Shown in pieces: positions 9,577-17,653 of a stretch of DNA of 64,000 bases (position 1 is its first letter; each line of letters opens with the position of its first letter). The translations under genes and the position numbers were made by a program. The notes under the pieces are model-generated. The model was not told where the DNA came from. It did no database searches and saw nothing but the letters and a program-made list of their open reading frames with translations. Origin of the DNA: MPNP01 sp026709725. Lineage in GTDB: Bacteria > Pseudomonadota > Alphaproteobacteria > Rhodobacterales > Rhodobacteraceae. Location of the stretch: positions 558,001 through 622,000 of the forward strand of contig OZ241384.1 in the NCBI GenBank assembly GCA_965200805.1, given 5' to 3'.

Positions 9577-9614
9577 ATCTCCAATCCGTTATTGCATCTC
9601 CAATCCGTTATTGC
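9577..9614. repeat. Tandem 19-bp duplication over the CoA-transferase leader
   Basis: The 19-base sequence starting ATCTCCAATCCG occurs twice back to back (9577-9595 and 9596-9614). On the minus strand each copy contains a GGAGAT ribosome-binding sequence, so the operon has two potential ribosome sites, one at the proper distance from the start at 9571. It looks like a recent slippage duplication. Confidence 0.9.
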
Positions 9615-9629
9615 GGCTTGCGACTTTAT

Positions 9630-9645
9630 GGTAAAGTGATTTACC
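9630..9645. promoter_or_regulatory. Palindromic operator candidate GGTAAA-N4-TTTACC
   Basis: A 16-bp inverted repeat with 6-base arms sits in the 90-base gap between the divergent LacI-type regulator and the acyl-CoA operon. LacI-family proteins bind palindromes of this size, so it is a natural autoregulatory or operon operator. The pairing of regulator and site is inferred from position only. Confidence 0.55.
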
Positions 9646-9661
9646 GGATTGACCCTGTCTT

Positions 9662-10700
9662 GTGAAGGAAGGGCAAATCATTGCGGAAAGCCGAAACAGG
9701 GCGGATGATCTGGTCACAATGGCAGACATCGCAAGAATGGCGGGTGTGTCGCAAGCAGTTGTCTCGCGGGTCATAAACAGGGGCCAGACCCTCAGAATTG
9801 GCAAGGAAGCCAGAGCAGGGATTGAGGGAGTCATCAGGGAATTGGGGTATTCTCCCAATGCCGTGGCCCGCGCCCTTGCCTCATCACAACCAAACGCCAT
9901 CGCAATCGTCATGCATGACATCACCAACCCCGTTTACGGAGAGATCCTGCAGGGTGCACAAAAGGAAGCCGCGCGGTTGGGAAAAACAGTTGTCCTGGGT
10001 GATGCATCAATCGGGCAAGACAGCAATCCGGGTCTTGCCAGCCTGATTGGGGGCGGCGGGGTGGATGGGCTGATCCTGCACTATCGACACCCTGATTGCC
10101 GGTGCTGCCCGGAACGCCATTCCAATTGTCCTCTTGCAAACGGACATGGACATTGATGCCCATCTTGTTCAATTGCCTGATGAGCATGCCGCATCACTGG
10201 CAACCCGACATCTGCTTGAGTTCGGTCATCAAAGAACTGGCTGTCTGGCCACGGCGAAGAATCTGACATTCACCAACGCACGAGTGGCGGGCTGGAGGCG
10301 CGCCATGGGCGAGCGTGCCGATGACAGTTTGATCGTCCACGCATCGCGCGATTCGGCAAATGGAAAGGAAGCCACGCGGAGACTGTTCAGGGCCTGCCCG
10401 AACATAACTGCGATCGTCTGCCTGAATGTCATCGCAGCGATCGGTGCACTGCGACAGATCAGGGAGATGGGACAGAGGGTGCCGGAAGATGTTTCGGTCA
10501 TTGCCATTCATGACCTGATCTTTGCTCCTGATCTTATGGTCCCGCTCTCGGTTGTTGCCATGCCATTGAACGAAATGGGCGGGATTGCGGTGAAAACTGT
10601 CTGCACACCACCCGAGACTGCCAAAACCACCATATCCATCGACTGCAAGCCCCGGTTGATCCTTCGGGCCAGCACAACCCGACCGGCAGGTCTCCGCTGA
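9662..10700 (+). pseudogene. LacI-family transcriptional regulator, frameshifted
   Basis: The first frame (GTG at 9662, or ATG at 9719) encodes the LacI helix-turn-helix (MADIARMAGVSQAVVSRVIN) and hinge, then the start of the periplasmic-binding-like sensor domain (AIVMHDITNPVYGEI). The frame is lost near 10084-10095 and the protein resumes one base over (LLQTDMDIDAHLVQLPDEHA) to the stop at 10700. Joined, the product is about 345 residues, normal for the family. One extra base explains the break. Divergent from the acyl-CoA operon with a palindrome between. Either a recently dead repressor or a base-call error. Confidence 0.85.
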
Positions 10701-10773
10701 ACGGTTTGCATGGTGCCCGGCAGGCACCCCGCATCAGTCGCTCTCCACGCCACTGACAGCCCGGGGCCTGATC

Positions 10774-10862
10774 TATCAATGTAACAGACTTAACCCCGCA
10801 TCATTTATCTGCATTCTGATGTTCTCCCATGTCCTGATTGCAAACACGCTCTCGGCGAGGGA
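10774..10862 (+). repeat. About 90-bp repeat, copy without MITE (empty site)
   Basis: Begins TATCAATGTAACAGACTT and ends with CACGCTCTCGGCGAGGG. The same sequence occurs from 15049, but there it is interrupted by a 150-bp element after the bases ATCGCAAA. This copy reads ATTGCAAACACG straight through and so serves as the natural uninterrupted reference. Confidence 0.8.
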
Positions 10863-11090
10863 CGGACGGGATCCGGAAGGCCCCGGGCCGGCTCGGTGAG
10901 ATCCCCACCGCGCCCACCTGACCCCGGACCCTCCCCAAACCCTCTCCCCCAGGTCGGCCCGTCAGGCGGGCGGGGACCGGTGTCCCCTGACGGGCGGGAA
11001 CGGCCCGCACTGACCCCGGAATGGACATCCGCCAGCACCCCGTCGCCTCCCGGCGGGCGTGAAAATCCCCCGGGGCCGGTCAGTGCGGGC
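10862..11090 (-). repeat. Dispersed repeat family, partial inverted copy
   Basis: Reverse-complement match to 17740-17960: the strings GATCCCCACCGCGCCCACC and GGCCCGTCAGGCGGGCGG appear here and inverted there. The terminal part carrying AATCAGCGACCTAATCGCCC is missing from this copy, so it is truncated. Boundaries are by eye. Confidence 0.7.
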
Positions 11091-11320
11091 TGGCCTGGGG
11101 GAGAGAGTCCGGGGATGGGCCCGCGCCCCGGGCGGCCAGGTCCGCCCGACCCCATGATGACGGATTTGGGATCCATGCCGAGGCGCACGGCATCCCGGGC
11201 GGCCCAACCCTGCATGACGGCCCGGGGATGCATGACAGGGACGGGCTTCGCCGCCGCCGGCATCCGGCCCGGCCCCCGGGACCGGCCGTCCCCTCCATGA
11301 TCCCGATGGCATGATCATTC

Positions 11321-11541
11321 CCATGATCATTGCAGGAGGGGCGGAGCGGACGGCCGCCCATCGGGTCGGATGAGGCCATTGCCCCCGTCAGGAGGGGGCT
11401 GCCGCCGGATGACGGCGTGACAAGGGCGCCCGTCCCTCATCATGCAGGGGCCGGACCCGCACACCGCGCGGGCCGTGGCGCGCTGCGGCGCCGGGCCGCG
11501 GGTGCCGGCCATCCGGGACACCACGACCCCCGACGCCGACG
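11321..11541 (+). repeat. Duplicated GC-rich block 1, copy A
   Basis: About 220 bases almost identical to 29037-29256, from CCATGATCATTGCAGGAGG to ACCCCCGACGCCGA. On the minus strand both copies keep an open frame of about 65 codons, but it resembles nothing I know and may simply follow from identity between copies. Confidence 0.85.
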
Positions 11542-11549
11542 CCGGGACA

Positions 11550-11622
11550 TCTCATGATGCCGGAGGGCCTCTCATGATGCCGGAGGGCCTCTCATGACGA
11601 CGGAGGGCCTCTCATGATGACG
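11550..11622 (+). repeat. Short tandem repeat, 20-bp unit, about 3.6 copies
   Basis: The unit TCTCATGATGCCGGAGGGCC is repeated from 11550, with the third copy carrying ACGACGG in place of ATGCCGG. One of many short tandem duplications in the GC-rich DNA. Confidence 0.9.
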
Positions 11623-11751
11623 GCCCCCTGTCATGACGGGACCCCGTGGGCGCCCGCACCATCACGCCCCATGGTCACGGAGGAGGGGTCATGGAGAGGG
11701 GCGGCCCGGGGCGGCCCGACCGGACGCCCCTTCCATCCGAAGAGACGGGGA

Positions 11752-11786
11752 GCGGGCCGGCGGCGCACCGTGCGCCGCCGGCCCGC
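11752..11786. repeat. 35-bp palindrome, 16-bp arms with 3-base centre
   Basis: The left arm GCGGGCCGGCGGCGCA pairs perfectly with the right arm TGCGCCGCCGGCCCGC around CCG. In the 30-kb copy one arm is altered near 30107-30112, so the perfect stem is not preserved there. It could be a terminator stem, a protein-binding site or a recombination hot spot; no T-run follows. Confidence 0.85.
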
Positions 11787-11914
11787 GACCCTCATGCCCC
11801 GGGGGACGTCAGCGCCGATCCCCCGCCTCCTGTGATGATGCCATCCCTCCATGACGGAGGGGCCATGCGCGCCCCTCCCCATGAGGACGGACGGGGGCCC
11901 GCGCGGAGAGCCCG

Positions 11915-11952
11915 CCCGCCCTGACCGCCGCAGGGCGGGCGGTCAGGGCGGG
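11915..11952. repeat. Inverted repeat, 15-bp arms with 8-base loop
   Basis: CCCGCCCTGACCGCC pairs with GGCGGTCAGGGCGGG. It is conserved in the second copy of the block (near 30265-30303). Could fold as a very stable hairpin in DNA or RNA. Confidence 0.85.
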
Positions 11953-12147
11953 CCCCTGCACCGGATGGGGCTGATGGCCCCGCAGTCGATGGCCCCGCAG
12001 TCGATGGCCCCGCAGTCGATGGGTGACGCCGATCCGGGCTGTGCGACCCCCGTCCTGCACGGGTGCGCGCGGCGCCAGCGCCCCTCCGCATCGATGGCGC
12101 CCCTCCCGGGATGAGAGGAAGTCGCTCACATCGCCATCAGATGTGGG

Positions 12148-13791
12148 ATGTCATATCCCGTTTTTGATTCTTTTGCGATCAGGTCCATGCCATATACTCA
12201 TCCAGTCAGCATCGTCGTCGACACAGGCGCAGTTATTCAAGGTGGATTAGATTTCGTCGCCCGCCATTTGATCCCACAAGTGCGAATCAAGGTCCCTGCA
12301 ATCGTTCATATGGAGATATTGAATTTAGTTGATCGATACTTCGTGCAACGACGCGATGGCAAGGGGACGCCCAAAATGCTGCATGACCATGTGACGAGCC
12401 AAGGTGCGCAGAGAGCCCTGCTTCGCCTTGCCATTGATCCCAGGATTGAAATCGAACGACCCCGCTTGGGGCCGGATCCCCTTCGTGGAATCATACAGCC
12501 GGATTCTGATAGAGAAGACAAAAACCTGAATCTGAACCGCATCCAGCGCAGTTTTGCAGATCGCCTTATTCTTGAAACCGCTATACAGCATAGAAATACG
12601 GTTAACCCCGATCATGACGTTAAGTTATTGACGTCGGATCAGGGGTTGGCGCGAATGGCGTTGGCTGAGGGAATTGAACCACTATTTTTTAGCGCTAATG
12701 CCACCGATGAGATATTTGACTCCACACTAACTGGTGTCCTGTTCGTTCCTTTCATCAATGATGCTGTCCGCTTTTCGTATTGTGCTCTCCCCGACATCAT
12801 TTGGGAGGCTGCCACATCATTTGGCTCAGCCAAGCTGGTTGAAATTCAAACAGGCGTGACTTACACGGTTTCAGCCTTGCAATCCACTGTTCCATGGCAG
12901 TTGCACCACACTCTGGAAGACCTGCTGTGGGCCGAGGTTGGTTCACTATCGGCTCCCGCCACTAACCACACAACACCGCCGGAAGAACCTCCAGCCCAAA
13001 AAACCAAAGCGGAAGCGGACCAACCCAGACCTTCGTTTCGGCGGCCCCCTGTGAATCCCGCAAGATCAACCCGTTCCCGTCAAGGAGCCTATGGCTTCAA
13101 TATATTGTCAATGCTGGTTCTTCTGGAAGCTCTGAATTCCAAGGAGTCGATGTCTCATGCGGAAGCTATGTTTTGTGTCAACGTTAAATCCAAAGGCGCC
13201 TATGGCGAGTACAGCAACTTCCTGACCGCTGGCGAATTCGTTATTAAGGATCGGGATCAACTCCACAAGACTCCTGCAATGGAAAATCTTGTTCGTTCCA
13301 TGCGTATACCTGACCATAAAGAGTTGTCGAAAGCTTTCCAACGAGTGCCGTCGTTTGCTTCTTTTGTCGGTAAAATCAAAATCTCCGTTCCCATCGCCCA
13401 AAGTGACACTGGCTTAAGAAAGGATGCTTTCCGTACTTATATGGCACTGGCGGAACTAGCATGCATCGGCATGCGTGTCCATGAACAAGATAGATATGTC
13501 TTATATGCTACGCCAAACAATCCTGCCCCAACTCAATTCGCCAATATTGCCATCGAGGCATTTGACGCGATTCGAAAAGGTGAGCGCTTTGCACTTGCCG
13601 GAGAGTGGCTTGAAAGCCTTGCGATCACGAATGGCATTCACCCTGTTCATGTCCGACAACGACTCGCTGAGGCACACCAAGCCGGATACATTCAGCGTTT
13701 TTTGAGGGCTCAACACCCGAGACCCGATTTCCGAAAAAGTTCATCAACTGCTTTGCAGGCAGACAAGACAAGCTCGCTGTTCGCACGGTAA
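12148..13791 (+). CDS. PIN-domain nuclease-like protein, first gene of a PIN/ATPase pair
   Basis: 547 residues. The N-terminal third looks like a PIN ribonuclease domain: VSIVVDTGAVIQ (first acidic residue), KVPAIVHMEIL (Glu), SFADRLILETA (Asp) and VKLLTSDQGLARMA (last Asp before a helix), the usual order of the four metal-binding acids. A middle segment (about residues 275-310) is proline- and charge-rich and probably a linker. The C-terminal part is of unknown fold and ends in a possible winged helix (VRQRLAEAHQAGYIQRF). Start could be 12148 or the ATG at 12187. It has markedly lower GC than its flanks and lies 73 bases upstream of a P-loop ATPase gene on the same strand, suggesting a two-gene system. 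Function is inferred, not known. Confidence 0.75.
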   Translation: MSYPVFDSFAIRSMPYTHPVSIVVDTGAVIQGGLDFVARHLIPQVRIKVPAIVHMEILNLVDRYFVQRRDGKGTPKMLHDHVTSQGAQRALLRLAIDPRIEIERPRLGPDPLRGIIQPDSDREDKNLNLNRIQRSFADRLILETAIQHRNTVNPDHDVKLLTSDQGLARMALAEGIEPLFFSANATDEIFDSTLTGVLFVPFINDAVRFSYCALPDIIWEAATSFGSAKLVEIQTGVTYTVSALQSTVPWQLHHTLEDLLWAEVGSLSAPATNHTTPPEEPPAQKTKAEADQPRPSFRRPPVNPARSTRSRQGAYGFNILSMLVLLEALNSKESMSHAEAMFCVNVKSKGAYGEYSNFLTAGEFVIKDRDQLHKTPAMENLVRSMRIPDHKELSKAFQRVPSFASFVGKIKISVPIAQSDTGLRKDAFRTYMALAELACIGMRVHEQDRYVLYATPNNPAPTQFANIAIEAFDAIRKGERFALAGEWLESLAITNGIHPVHVRQRLAEAHQAGYIQRFLRAQHPRPDFRKSSSTALQADKTSSLFAR

Positions 13792-13864
13792 ACCTATATT
13801 ACGGGGACTTCTTGCTGCCCGGCAGGGCCTCCGTCGCTATCAGGCTGTCAATTGGAGCGGGTGA

Positions 13865-15025
13865 ATGAGTTTACGTGAACGCATGAACAAATCTGCTGTC
13901 CATGAGAACGACAGTGCGCGCTTCACCACTTATGGTATCACCAACAACCCATTTCCGGCTGCCGGTCGGCCATCCGAAAATCCTCGGTGCGAAAACACCC
14001 TAGATGAAAAAATTGCAATGCGATTTAAGGAATTTGAAACTCCTGAACGCCCTTCCCAGATTGTTGTGGTCGAAGGAACCCAAGGCACCGGCAAAACCAA
14101 CCTGTTGAACTACTATAAAGAACAATTTCGTCAGTACTACGAAGAAGACGAGGGCGTCTACATAATCCGGTACTATCCGGACCCAGAACCTAGCTTTGAT
14201 GCAATCGTCCGCCGGATTTTCCAAAATCTTGACGAACCACATTTCAAACGCCTTGCTGAAAAATTAACCGAATTACCGTCAATTGAAAGAGATGAAGTTA
14301 AAGAGATTGTTCGTAATCTTGATGTCCGGATTGTGCTCAATGGTCTTGAAAAGGCAGCGACGACTGATGACAGCGATCTCGACGAAGCAGCACGCCTTGC
14401 CCTTGAGTGGTTCGGAGGACTGCGCATCCTGAAACGACACCGTGATGTGCTGGGTGTCAACTACCGCCTTGACACGGTCGAAGCCCGCACACAGGCCTTG
14501 CGAGACATAATCTATGTCAGCGAGAAGCTTGGCATACTGAAGGGAATGTTGCTTTTGTTGGATGAACTTGAAAAGCAGGATTATTCCATGAGCAAGACAC
14601 CTGTTTTGCGGTTTCTCTCCGCCATTCGAGCGTTGATCGATGCTCTGCCTCGGTGTTTGTTCTTAATGCTGGCGATGACACCGGGTGCCCGTTCTCGTTA
14701 TTTTGCCATGCTTCCAGCATTAGAAGGGCGGTTGCAGGATAGGCTGGAAATACAACCCATCCAGTCCTTTGAAGAAGCAGAGAAATTGTACAATTTTTAT
14801 GTTGAACACGAACGCAAGGCTGCCAGATCGAACAATGCTGACAAGCAGCCGGGTGACAATGCACTATTTAATCAGGAGGAATTGGCACAGATATTTGACT
14901 CTCAGGTAGAAGCTGCAGCTGATCGGGGTATTGAGGGTGTTACGCCCCGTAATTTCCTCCATGCTTTATATAAGGATTGGAACATTAAGTGTAGTGGCTT
15001 GCAAACACCCAGATCAGCGACCTAA
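13865..15025 (+). CDS. P-loop (AAA/STAND-like) ATPase, partner of the PIN gene
   Basis: 386 residues. Walker A is VEGTQGTGKTNL (about residues 70-80) and Walker B is GMLLLLDELEKQD, followed by a sensor-like FLMLAMTPGARSRYF, the layout of Orc1/Cdc6-like and related defence ATPases. Shine-Dalgarno GGAG stands before the ATG. The last nine residues (GLQTPRSAT) and the stop codon are formed by DNA that matches a dispersed repeat (ATCAGCGACCTAATCGCCC), so the natural C-terminus may have been replaced. No membrane segment. An NTP-driven partner or regulator of the PIN protein is the simplest reading. Confidence 0.75.
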   Translation: MSLRERMNKSAVHENDSARFTTYGITNNPFPAAGRPSENPRCENTLDEKIAMRFKEFETPERPSQIVVVEGTQGTGKTNLLNYYKEQFRQYYEEDEGVYIIRYYPDPEPSFDAIVRRIFQNLDEPHFKRLAEKLTELPSIERDEVKEIVRNLDVRIVLNGLEKAATTDDSDLDEAARLALEWFGGLRILKRHRDVLGVNYRLDTVEARTQALRDIIYVSEKLGILKGMLLLLDELEKQDYSMSKTPVLRFLSAIRALIDALPRCLFLMLAMTPGARSRYFAMLPALEGRLQDRLEIQPIQSFEEAEKLYNFYVEHERKAARSNNADKQPGDNALFNQEELAQIFDSQVEAAADRGIEGVTPRNFLHALYKDWNIKCSGLQTPRSAT

Positions 15026-15045
15026 TCGCCCAAATCCGCCACGGG
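15010..15045 (+). repeat. Terminal fragment of the dispersed repeat family at the ATPase 3' end
   Basis: ATCAGCGACCTAATCGCCC followed by AAATCCGCC matches the end of the repeats at 17654, 22786 and (inverted) 31061 and 15540. Here only about 35 bases remain before the sequence switches to the TATCAATGTAACA repeat. Confidence 0.75.
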
Positions 15046-15118
15046 CCTATCAATGTAACATACTTGACCCCGCATCCCCTGTCTGCATTTTCATGGTCTC
15101 CCATGTCCTGATCGCAAA

Positions 15119-15268
15119 GGGGATTATATACTTGAGTAACCAAAAAATTAAATTAGTTCATAAGGATCAGTATTTTATGCTTTAATTCCTATCTATGGGT
15201 ACAGTTGGTTTATGTCATTGATTATATGAGATAAATTAGGAAATTGGTTACTCAAGTATATAATCCCC
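15119..15268. mobile_element. 150-bp MITE with 25-bp perfect terminal inverted repeats
   Basis: The ends begin GGGGATTATATACTTGAG and are perfect inverted copies over 25 bases (15119-15143 and 15244-15268). The interior is AT-rich and encodes nothing. The element is flanked by the 8-base direct repeat ATCGCAAA at 15111-15118 and 15269-15276, a target duplication. A related sequence at 10774-10862 shows the site without insertion. An 8-bp duplication and GGGG ends are features seen in IS1595-family elements, and an IS1595-type transposase gene is present at 39350-40408. Confidence 0.92.
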
Positions 15269-15430
15269 ATCGCAAACACACTCTCGGCGAGGGTCCGAAC
15301 GCCCTGCCACAGCGTCTCCGTCCCGGGCAGGGGCTGACGCTTCGAGGGGTGGAAGCCCGCCAGACCCCCGGTCAGGACCACGAACCGCCCCTCTATCATC
15401 ATCACTCCGGCGTCATCGCCCGGGCCTCCG

Positions 15431-15540
15431 CCGGTGGCGCCCGGGCCCGGCGGCGGGCTGGCGGGCGAATCGGGGCGGGAATCCGGGAAAAATGGGCCCC
15501 CAAGGCGGATTTGGGCGATTGGGTCGCTGATTTGGGTTGA
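15431..15540 (-). repeat. Dispersed repeat family, inverted copy
   Basis: Contains GGCGGGCTGGCGGGCGAAT, AAAAATGGGCCCCC and ends with CGATTGGGTCGCTGATTTGG, the reverse complement of the repeat end seen at 17654 and 22786 with a few substitutions. It lies between the MITE-bearing repeat and the AAA/PD-(D/E)XK gene. Confidence 0.8.
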
Positions 15541-15654
15541 GGGCGTTGGCTTGAAAAAAGTGGGGGTCTATGGCAGGCACTAGCTTGTTCATCCATCAAT
15601 GCGAAAGACCAAAAAGAAGAACGTTTGTGTGGATTGCTTTTCGGAAGGGAAATT

Positions 15655-17223
15655 ATGACCCGTCAACGCCTGCCCATCGGCATTCAGGACTTCGCGACGA
15701 TCCGGCGCGAGGGTTTCTATTACGTCGACAAGACCCCGCTCATCCGGCAGCTGGTGTCCGCGGGTCGCCATTACTTTCTCTCCCGGCCGCGGCGGTTCGG
15801 CAAGAGTCTGCTGCTGGATACGCTCAAGGCCCTGTTCGCGGGGCAGGAGGAATTGTTCCGGGGGTTGGACATCCATGATCACTGGGACTGGTCGGTCACC
15901 CATCCCGTGCTGCGGCTGAGCTTTGACAGGAAGTATGACGGGCCCGAGGATGTTGAACGCAACATTCTCGCGCAATTGACAGCGATTGAGCGTCGGGCCG
16001 GGCTGGGCGCGTCCACATGGTCAACCGCCCCGGAATATCTGTTCGATGTGCTGGAACGTCTCCATCACACGACCGGACAACCGGCGGTGATCCTCGTCGA
16101 TGAATACGACAAGCCGATCCTCGATGCGTTGCACGACCCTGATCGGGCCCGCGCCAACCGGGAGGCGCTGCGCAGTGTCTACGGCATCATCAAGGGCAGC
16201 GCCGAACATGTCCGCTTCGTCCTTGTCACCGGGGTCAGCATGTTCTCCAAGGTCAGCCTGTTCTCGGACATGAACAATCTCGAGGATATCAGCCTGGATC
16301 CGCACTTTGCCACGATCTGTGGTTATACCGACGCGGATATCGACATCGTGTTCGCGCCGGAACTGGAGGGTCTCGACCGGGATGAGATTCGTCGCTGGTA
16401 TAACGGCTATAACTGGCGGGGCGACGCGCGGCTCTACAATCCTTTCGATGTGCTGCTGCTCTTGCGCAAGCGGGAGTTCAAACCCTATTGGTTTCAGACC
16501 GGCTCCCCGCGTTTCCTGTTCGAGACCCTCAAGGCCAAGTCCATCAACCCGATGGAACTGGAGAATCGGGTGGCCGACGAGTCGCTGATGTCAACATTCG
16601 AAATCGATGACATTGACGTGAAAGCTTTATTGTTCCAGACGGGCTATCTGACCATCACAGATGAGCAGAGTGATGGGTTCGACACACTCTATCAGCTCGA
16701 CTATCCCAACCAGGAGGTGCGCGTCAGTCTGAACCGGGGATTGCTGCAGTATCTGGGCAAGACGGTCGCAGAAGCAAGGGGCCAGGGACGCGATCTCTGC
16801 ACCCGTCTCGAAGCCAACGACTTCGCCGGCTTTGCCGAAACCCTCAAGGCGTACCTCGCCAGCATTCCCTATGTGTGGCACAACAACGATCTGGCGCGCT
16901 ATGAGGCCTGGTATGCCAGTCTGCTGCACATGTGTTTCCGGGCGATCGGTGTCGATGTGCGCGCCGAGGAGGCCACCAGCCATGGGCAGGCGGACATGGT
17001 GGTGCGCACTGGCGGGCAGGCGTTCATCCTCGAGTTCAAGATGGCGGAGACGGACGCGGACATTGAAACGAAGCTGGCCGAGGCCTTCACCCAGATGCGG
17101 GAAAAGGGTTACGCGAACCGATACCGGGACCGCCAGGAACCCATCCATCTGGTCGCGGTGGTCTGTGGGCGCGAAGCGCGCAACCTGCTGGAGGTGCGGG
17201 TGGAGCCGGCTGGCAACCCGTGA
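15655..17223 (+). CDS. AAA-ATPase-like protein with C-terminal PD-(D/E)XK nuclease-like domain
   Basis: 522 residues starting at the ATG at 15655 with a purine-rich Shine-Dalgarno (GGAAGGGA). The N-terminus MTRQRLPIGIQDFATIRREG, then DKTPLIRQLV and SRPRRFGKSLLLDTL (Walker A variant) and AVILVDEYDKPI (Walker B) are typical of the predicted AAA-ATPase family (Pfam 09820). The C-terminal part GQADMVVRTGGQAFILEFKM fits the PD-(D/E)XK pattern (Pfam 08011 type), with D and ExK. The family is common and often multicopy in bacteria but has no settled role. Intact reading frame. Confidence 0.85.
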   Translation: MTRQRLPIGIQDFATIRREGFYYVDKTPLIRQLVSAGRHYFLSRPRRFGKSLLLDTLKALFAGQEELFRGLDIHDHWDWSVTHPVLRLSFDRKYDGPEDVERNILAQLTAIERRAGLGASTWSTAPEYLFDVLERLHHTTGQPAVILVDEYDKPILDALHDPDRARANREALRSVYGIIKGSAEHVRFVLVTGVSMFSKVSLFSDMNNLEDISLDPHFATICGYTDADIDIVFAPELEGLDRDEIRRWYNGYNWRGDARLYNPFDVLLLLRKREFKPYWFQTGSPRFLFETLKAKSINPMELENRVADESLMSTFEIDDIDVKALLFQTGYLTITDEQSDGFDTLYQLDYPNQEVRVSLNRGLLQYLGKTVAEARGQGRDLCTRLEANDFAGFAETLKAYLASIPYVWHNNDLARYEAWYASLLHMCFRAIGVDVRAEEATSHGQADMVVRTGGQAFILEFKMAETDADIETKLAEAFTQMREKGYANRYRDRQEPIHLVAVVCGREARNLLEVRVEPAGNP

Positions 17224-17236
17224 GGAGGCCCCATGA

Positions 17237-17326
17237 CGGACACACCCGCACACCCGTGGCAGCCGCCTCTCCGGGATCGCCGTTTTGATCCCCTGATCAG
17301 ACACACCCGCACACCCGTGGCAGCCG
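17237..17326 (+). repeat. Pair of direct repeats about 27 bp long
   Basis: GACACACCCGCACACCCGTG plus following bases occurs near 17237-17264 and again near 17299-17326, downstream of the AAA/nuclease gene and before a gene fragment. Suggests a local duplication. Confidence 0.7.
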
Positions 17327-17353
17327 CTCTCCAGGCTGCCCCTGCTCACGACG

Positions 17354-17491
17354 ATGATTGATGAGGCGGTGGCCGCGGCGCAGACGATGCTGGGGAATGT
17401 GCAGGCGGGTGTTCAGACACCGCATGTCCTGGACGATCACACCGTGGATCGGATTCTCACCCTGTTTGTCGCAAATTCTCAGGTTGATTGA
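17354..17491 (+). pseudogene. Truncated paralogue of the 140-residue gene at 47876-48298
   Basis: 46 codons beginning MIDEAVAAAQTMLGNVQAGV and continuing TPHVLDDHTVDRIL. The intact protein at 47876-48298 has MIDASLDDAKAMLANVQEG and KPHILDDATVDRID in the same order. After DRIL the similarity ends, so this is an internal fragment. Function unknown. Confidence 0.7.
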
Positions 17492-17653
17492 CGCGCCATA
17501 CGGACGGACTGGACCGGTTGGGCCGACCGGTACCGTCTCCGGCCCACCCGGCGTGTGACTGTTTCCCGAACAGGCATGGCAGGACTCCCGGATGATCCAC
17601 AGCCTGCATCCCCGCATGCCGGAATGGGGGTGTCAAGGATCATTCCGGTATCC

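Larger units (their letters stand above)
10701..12121. other. GC-rich repeat mosaic without recognisable genes
   Basis: Very GC-rich DNA packed with duplicated blocks. In order: a repeat that recurs at 15049 (10774-10862), part of a dispersed repeat family in inverted orientation (about 10862-11090), two blocks duplicated near 29.0 and 30.0 kb, several short tandem repeats and two strong palindromes. Open frames on both strands exist because GC-rich DNA has few stops; none shows a conserved domain. The sequence stops matching its 30-kb copy at 12121, where the lower-GC PIN/ATPase island begins. Confidence 0.6.
11612..12121 (+). repeat. Duplicated GC-rich block 2, copy A
   Basis: About 510 bases nearly identical to 29961-30472. 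It includes the strong palindrome at 11752-11786, a second inverted repeat at 11915-11952 and a 15-bp tandem repeat (GATGGCCCCGCAGTC, three copies from 11973). The match ends with GATGAGAGGAAG at the exact point where the PIN/ATPase island starts, so this is a junction. Confidence 0.9.

Noticed and set aside
15655..17223. Part of the PIN/ATPase system
   Set aside because: It belongs to a common multicopy AAA/PD-(D/E)XK family, is separated by a MITE and repeats, and has different base composition.
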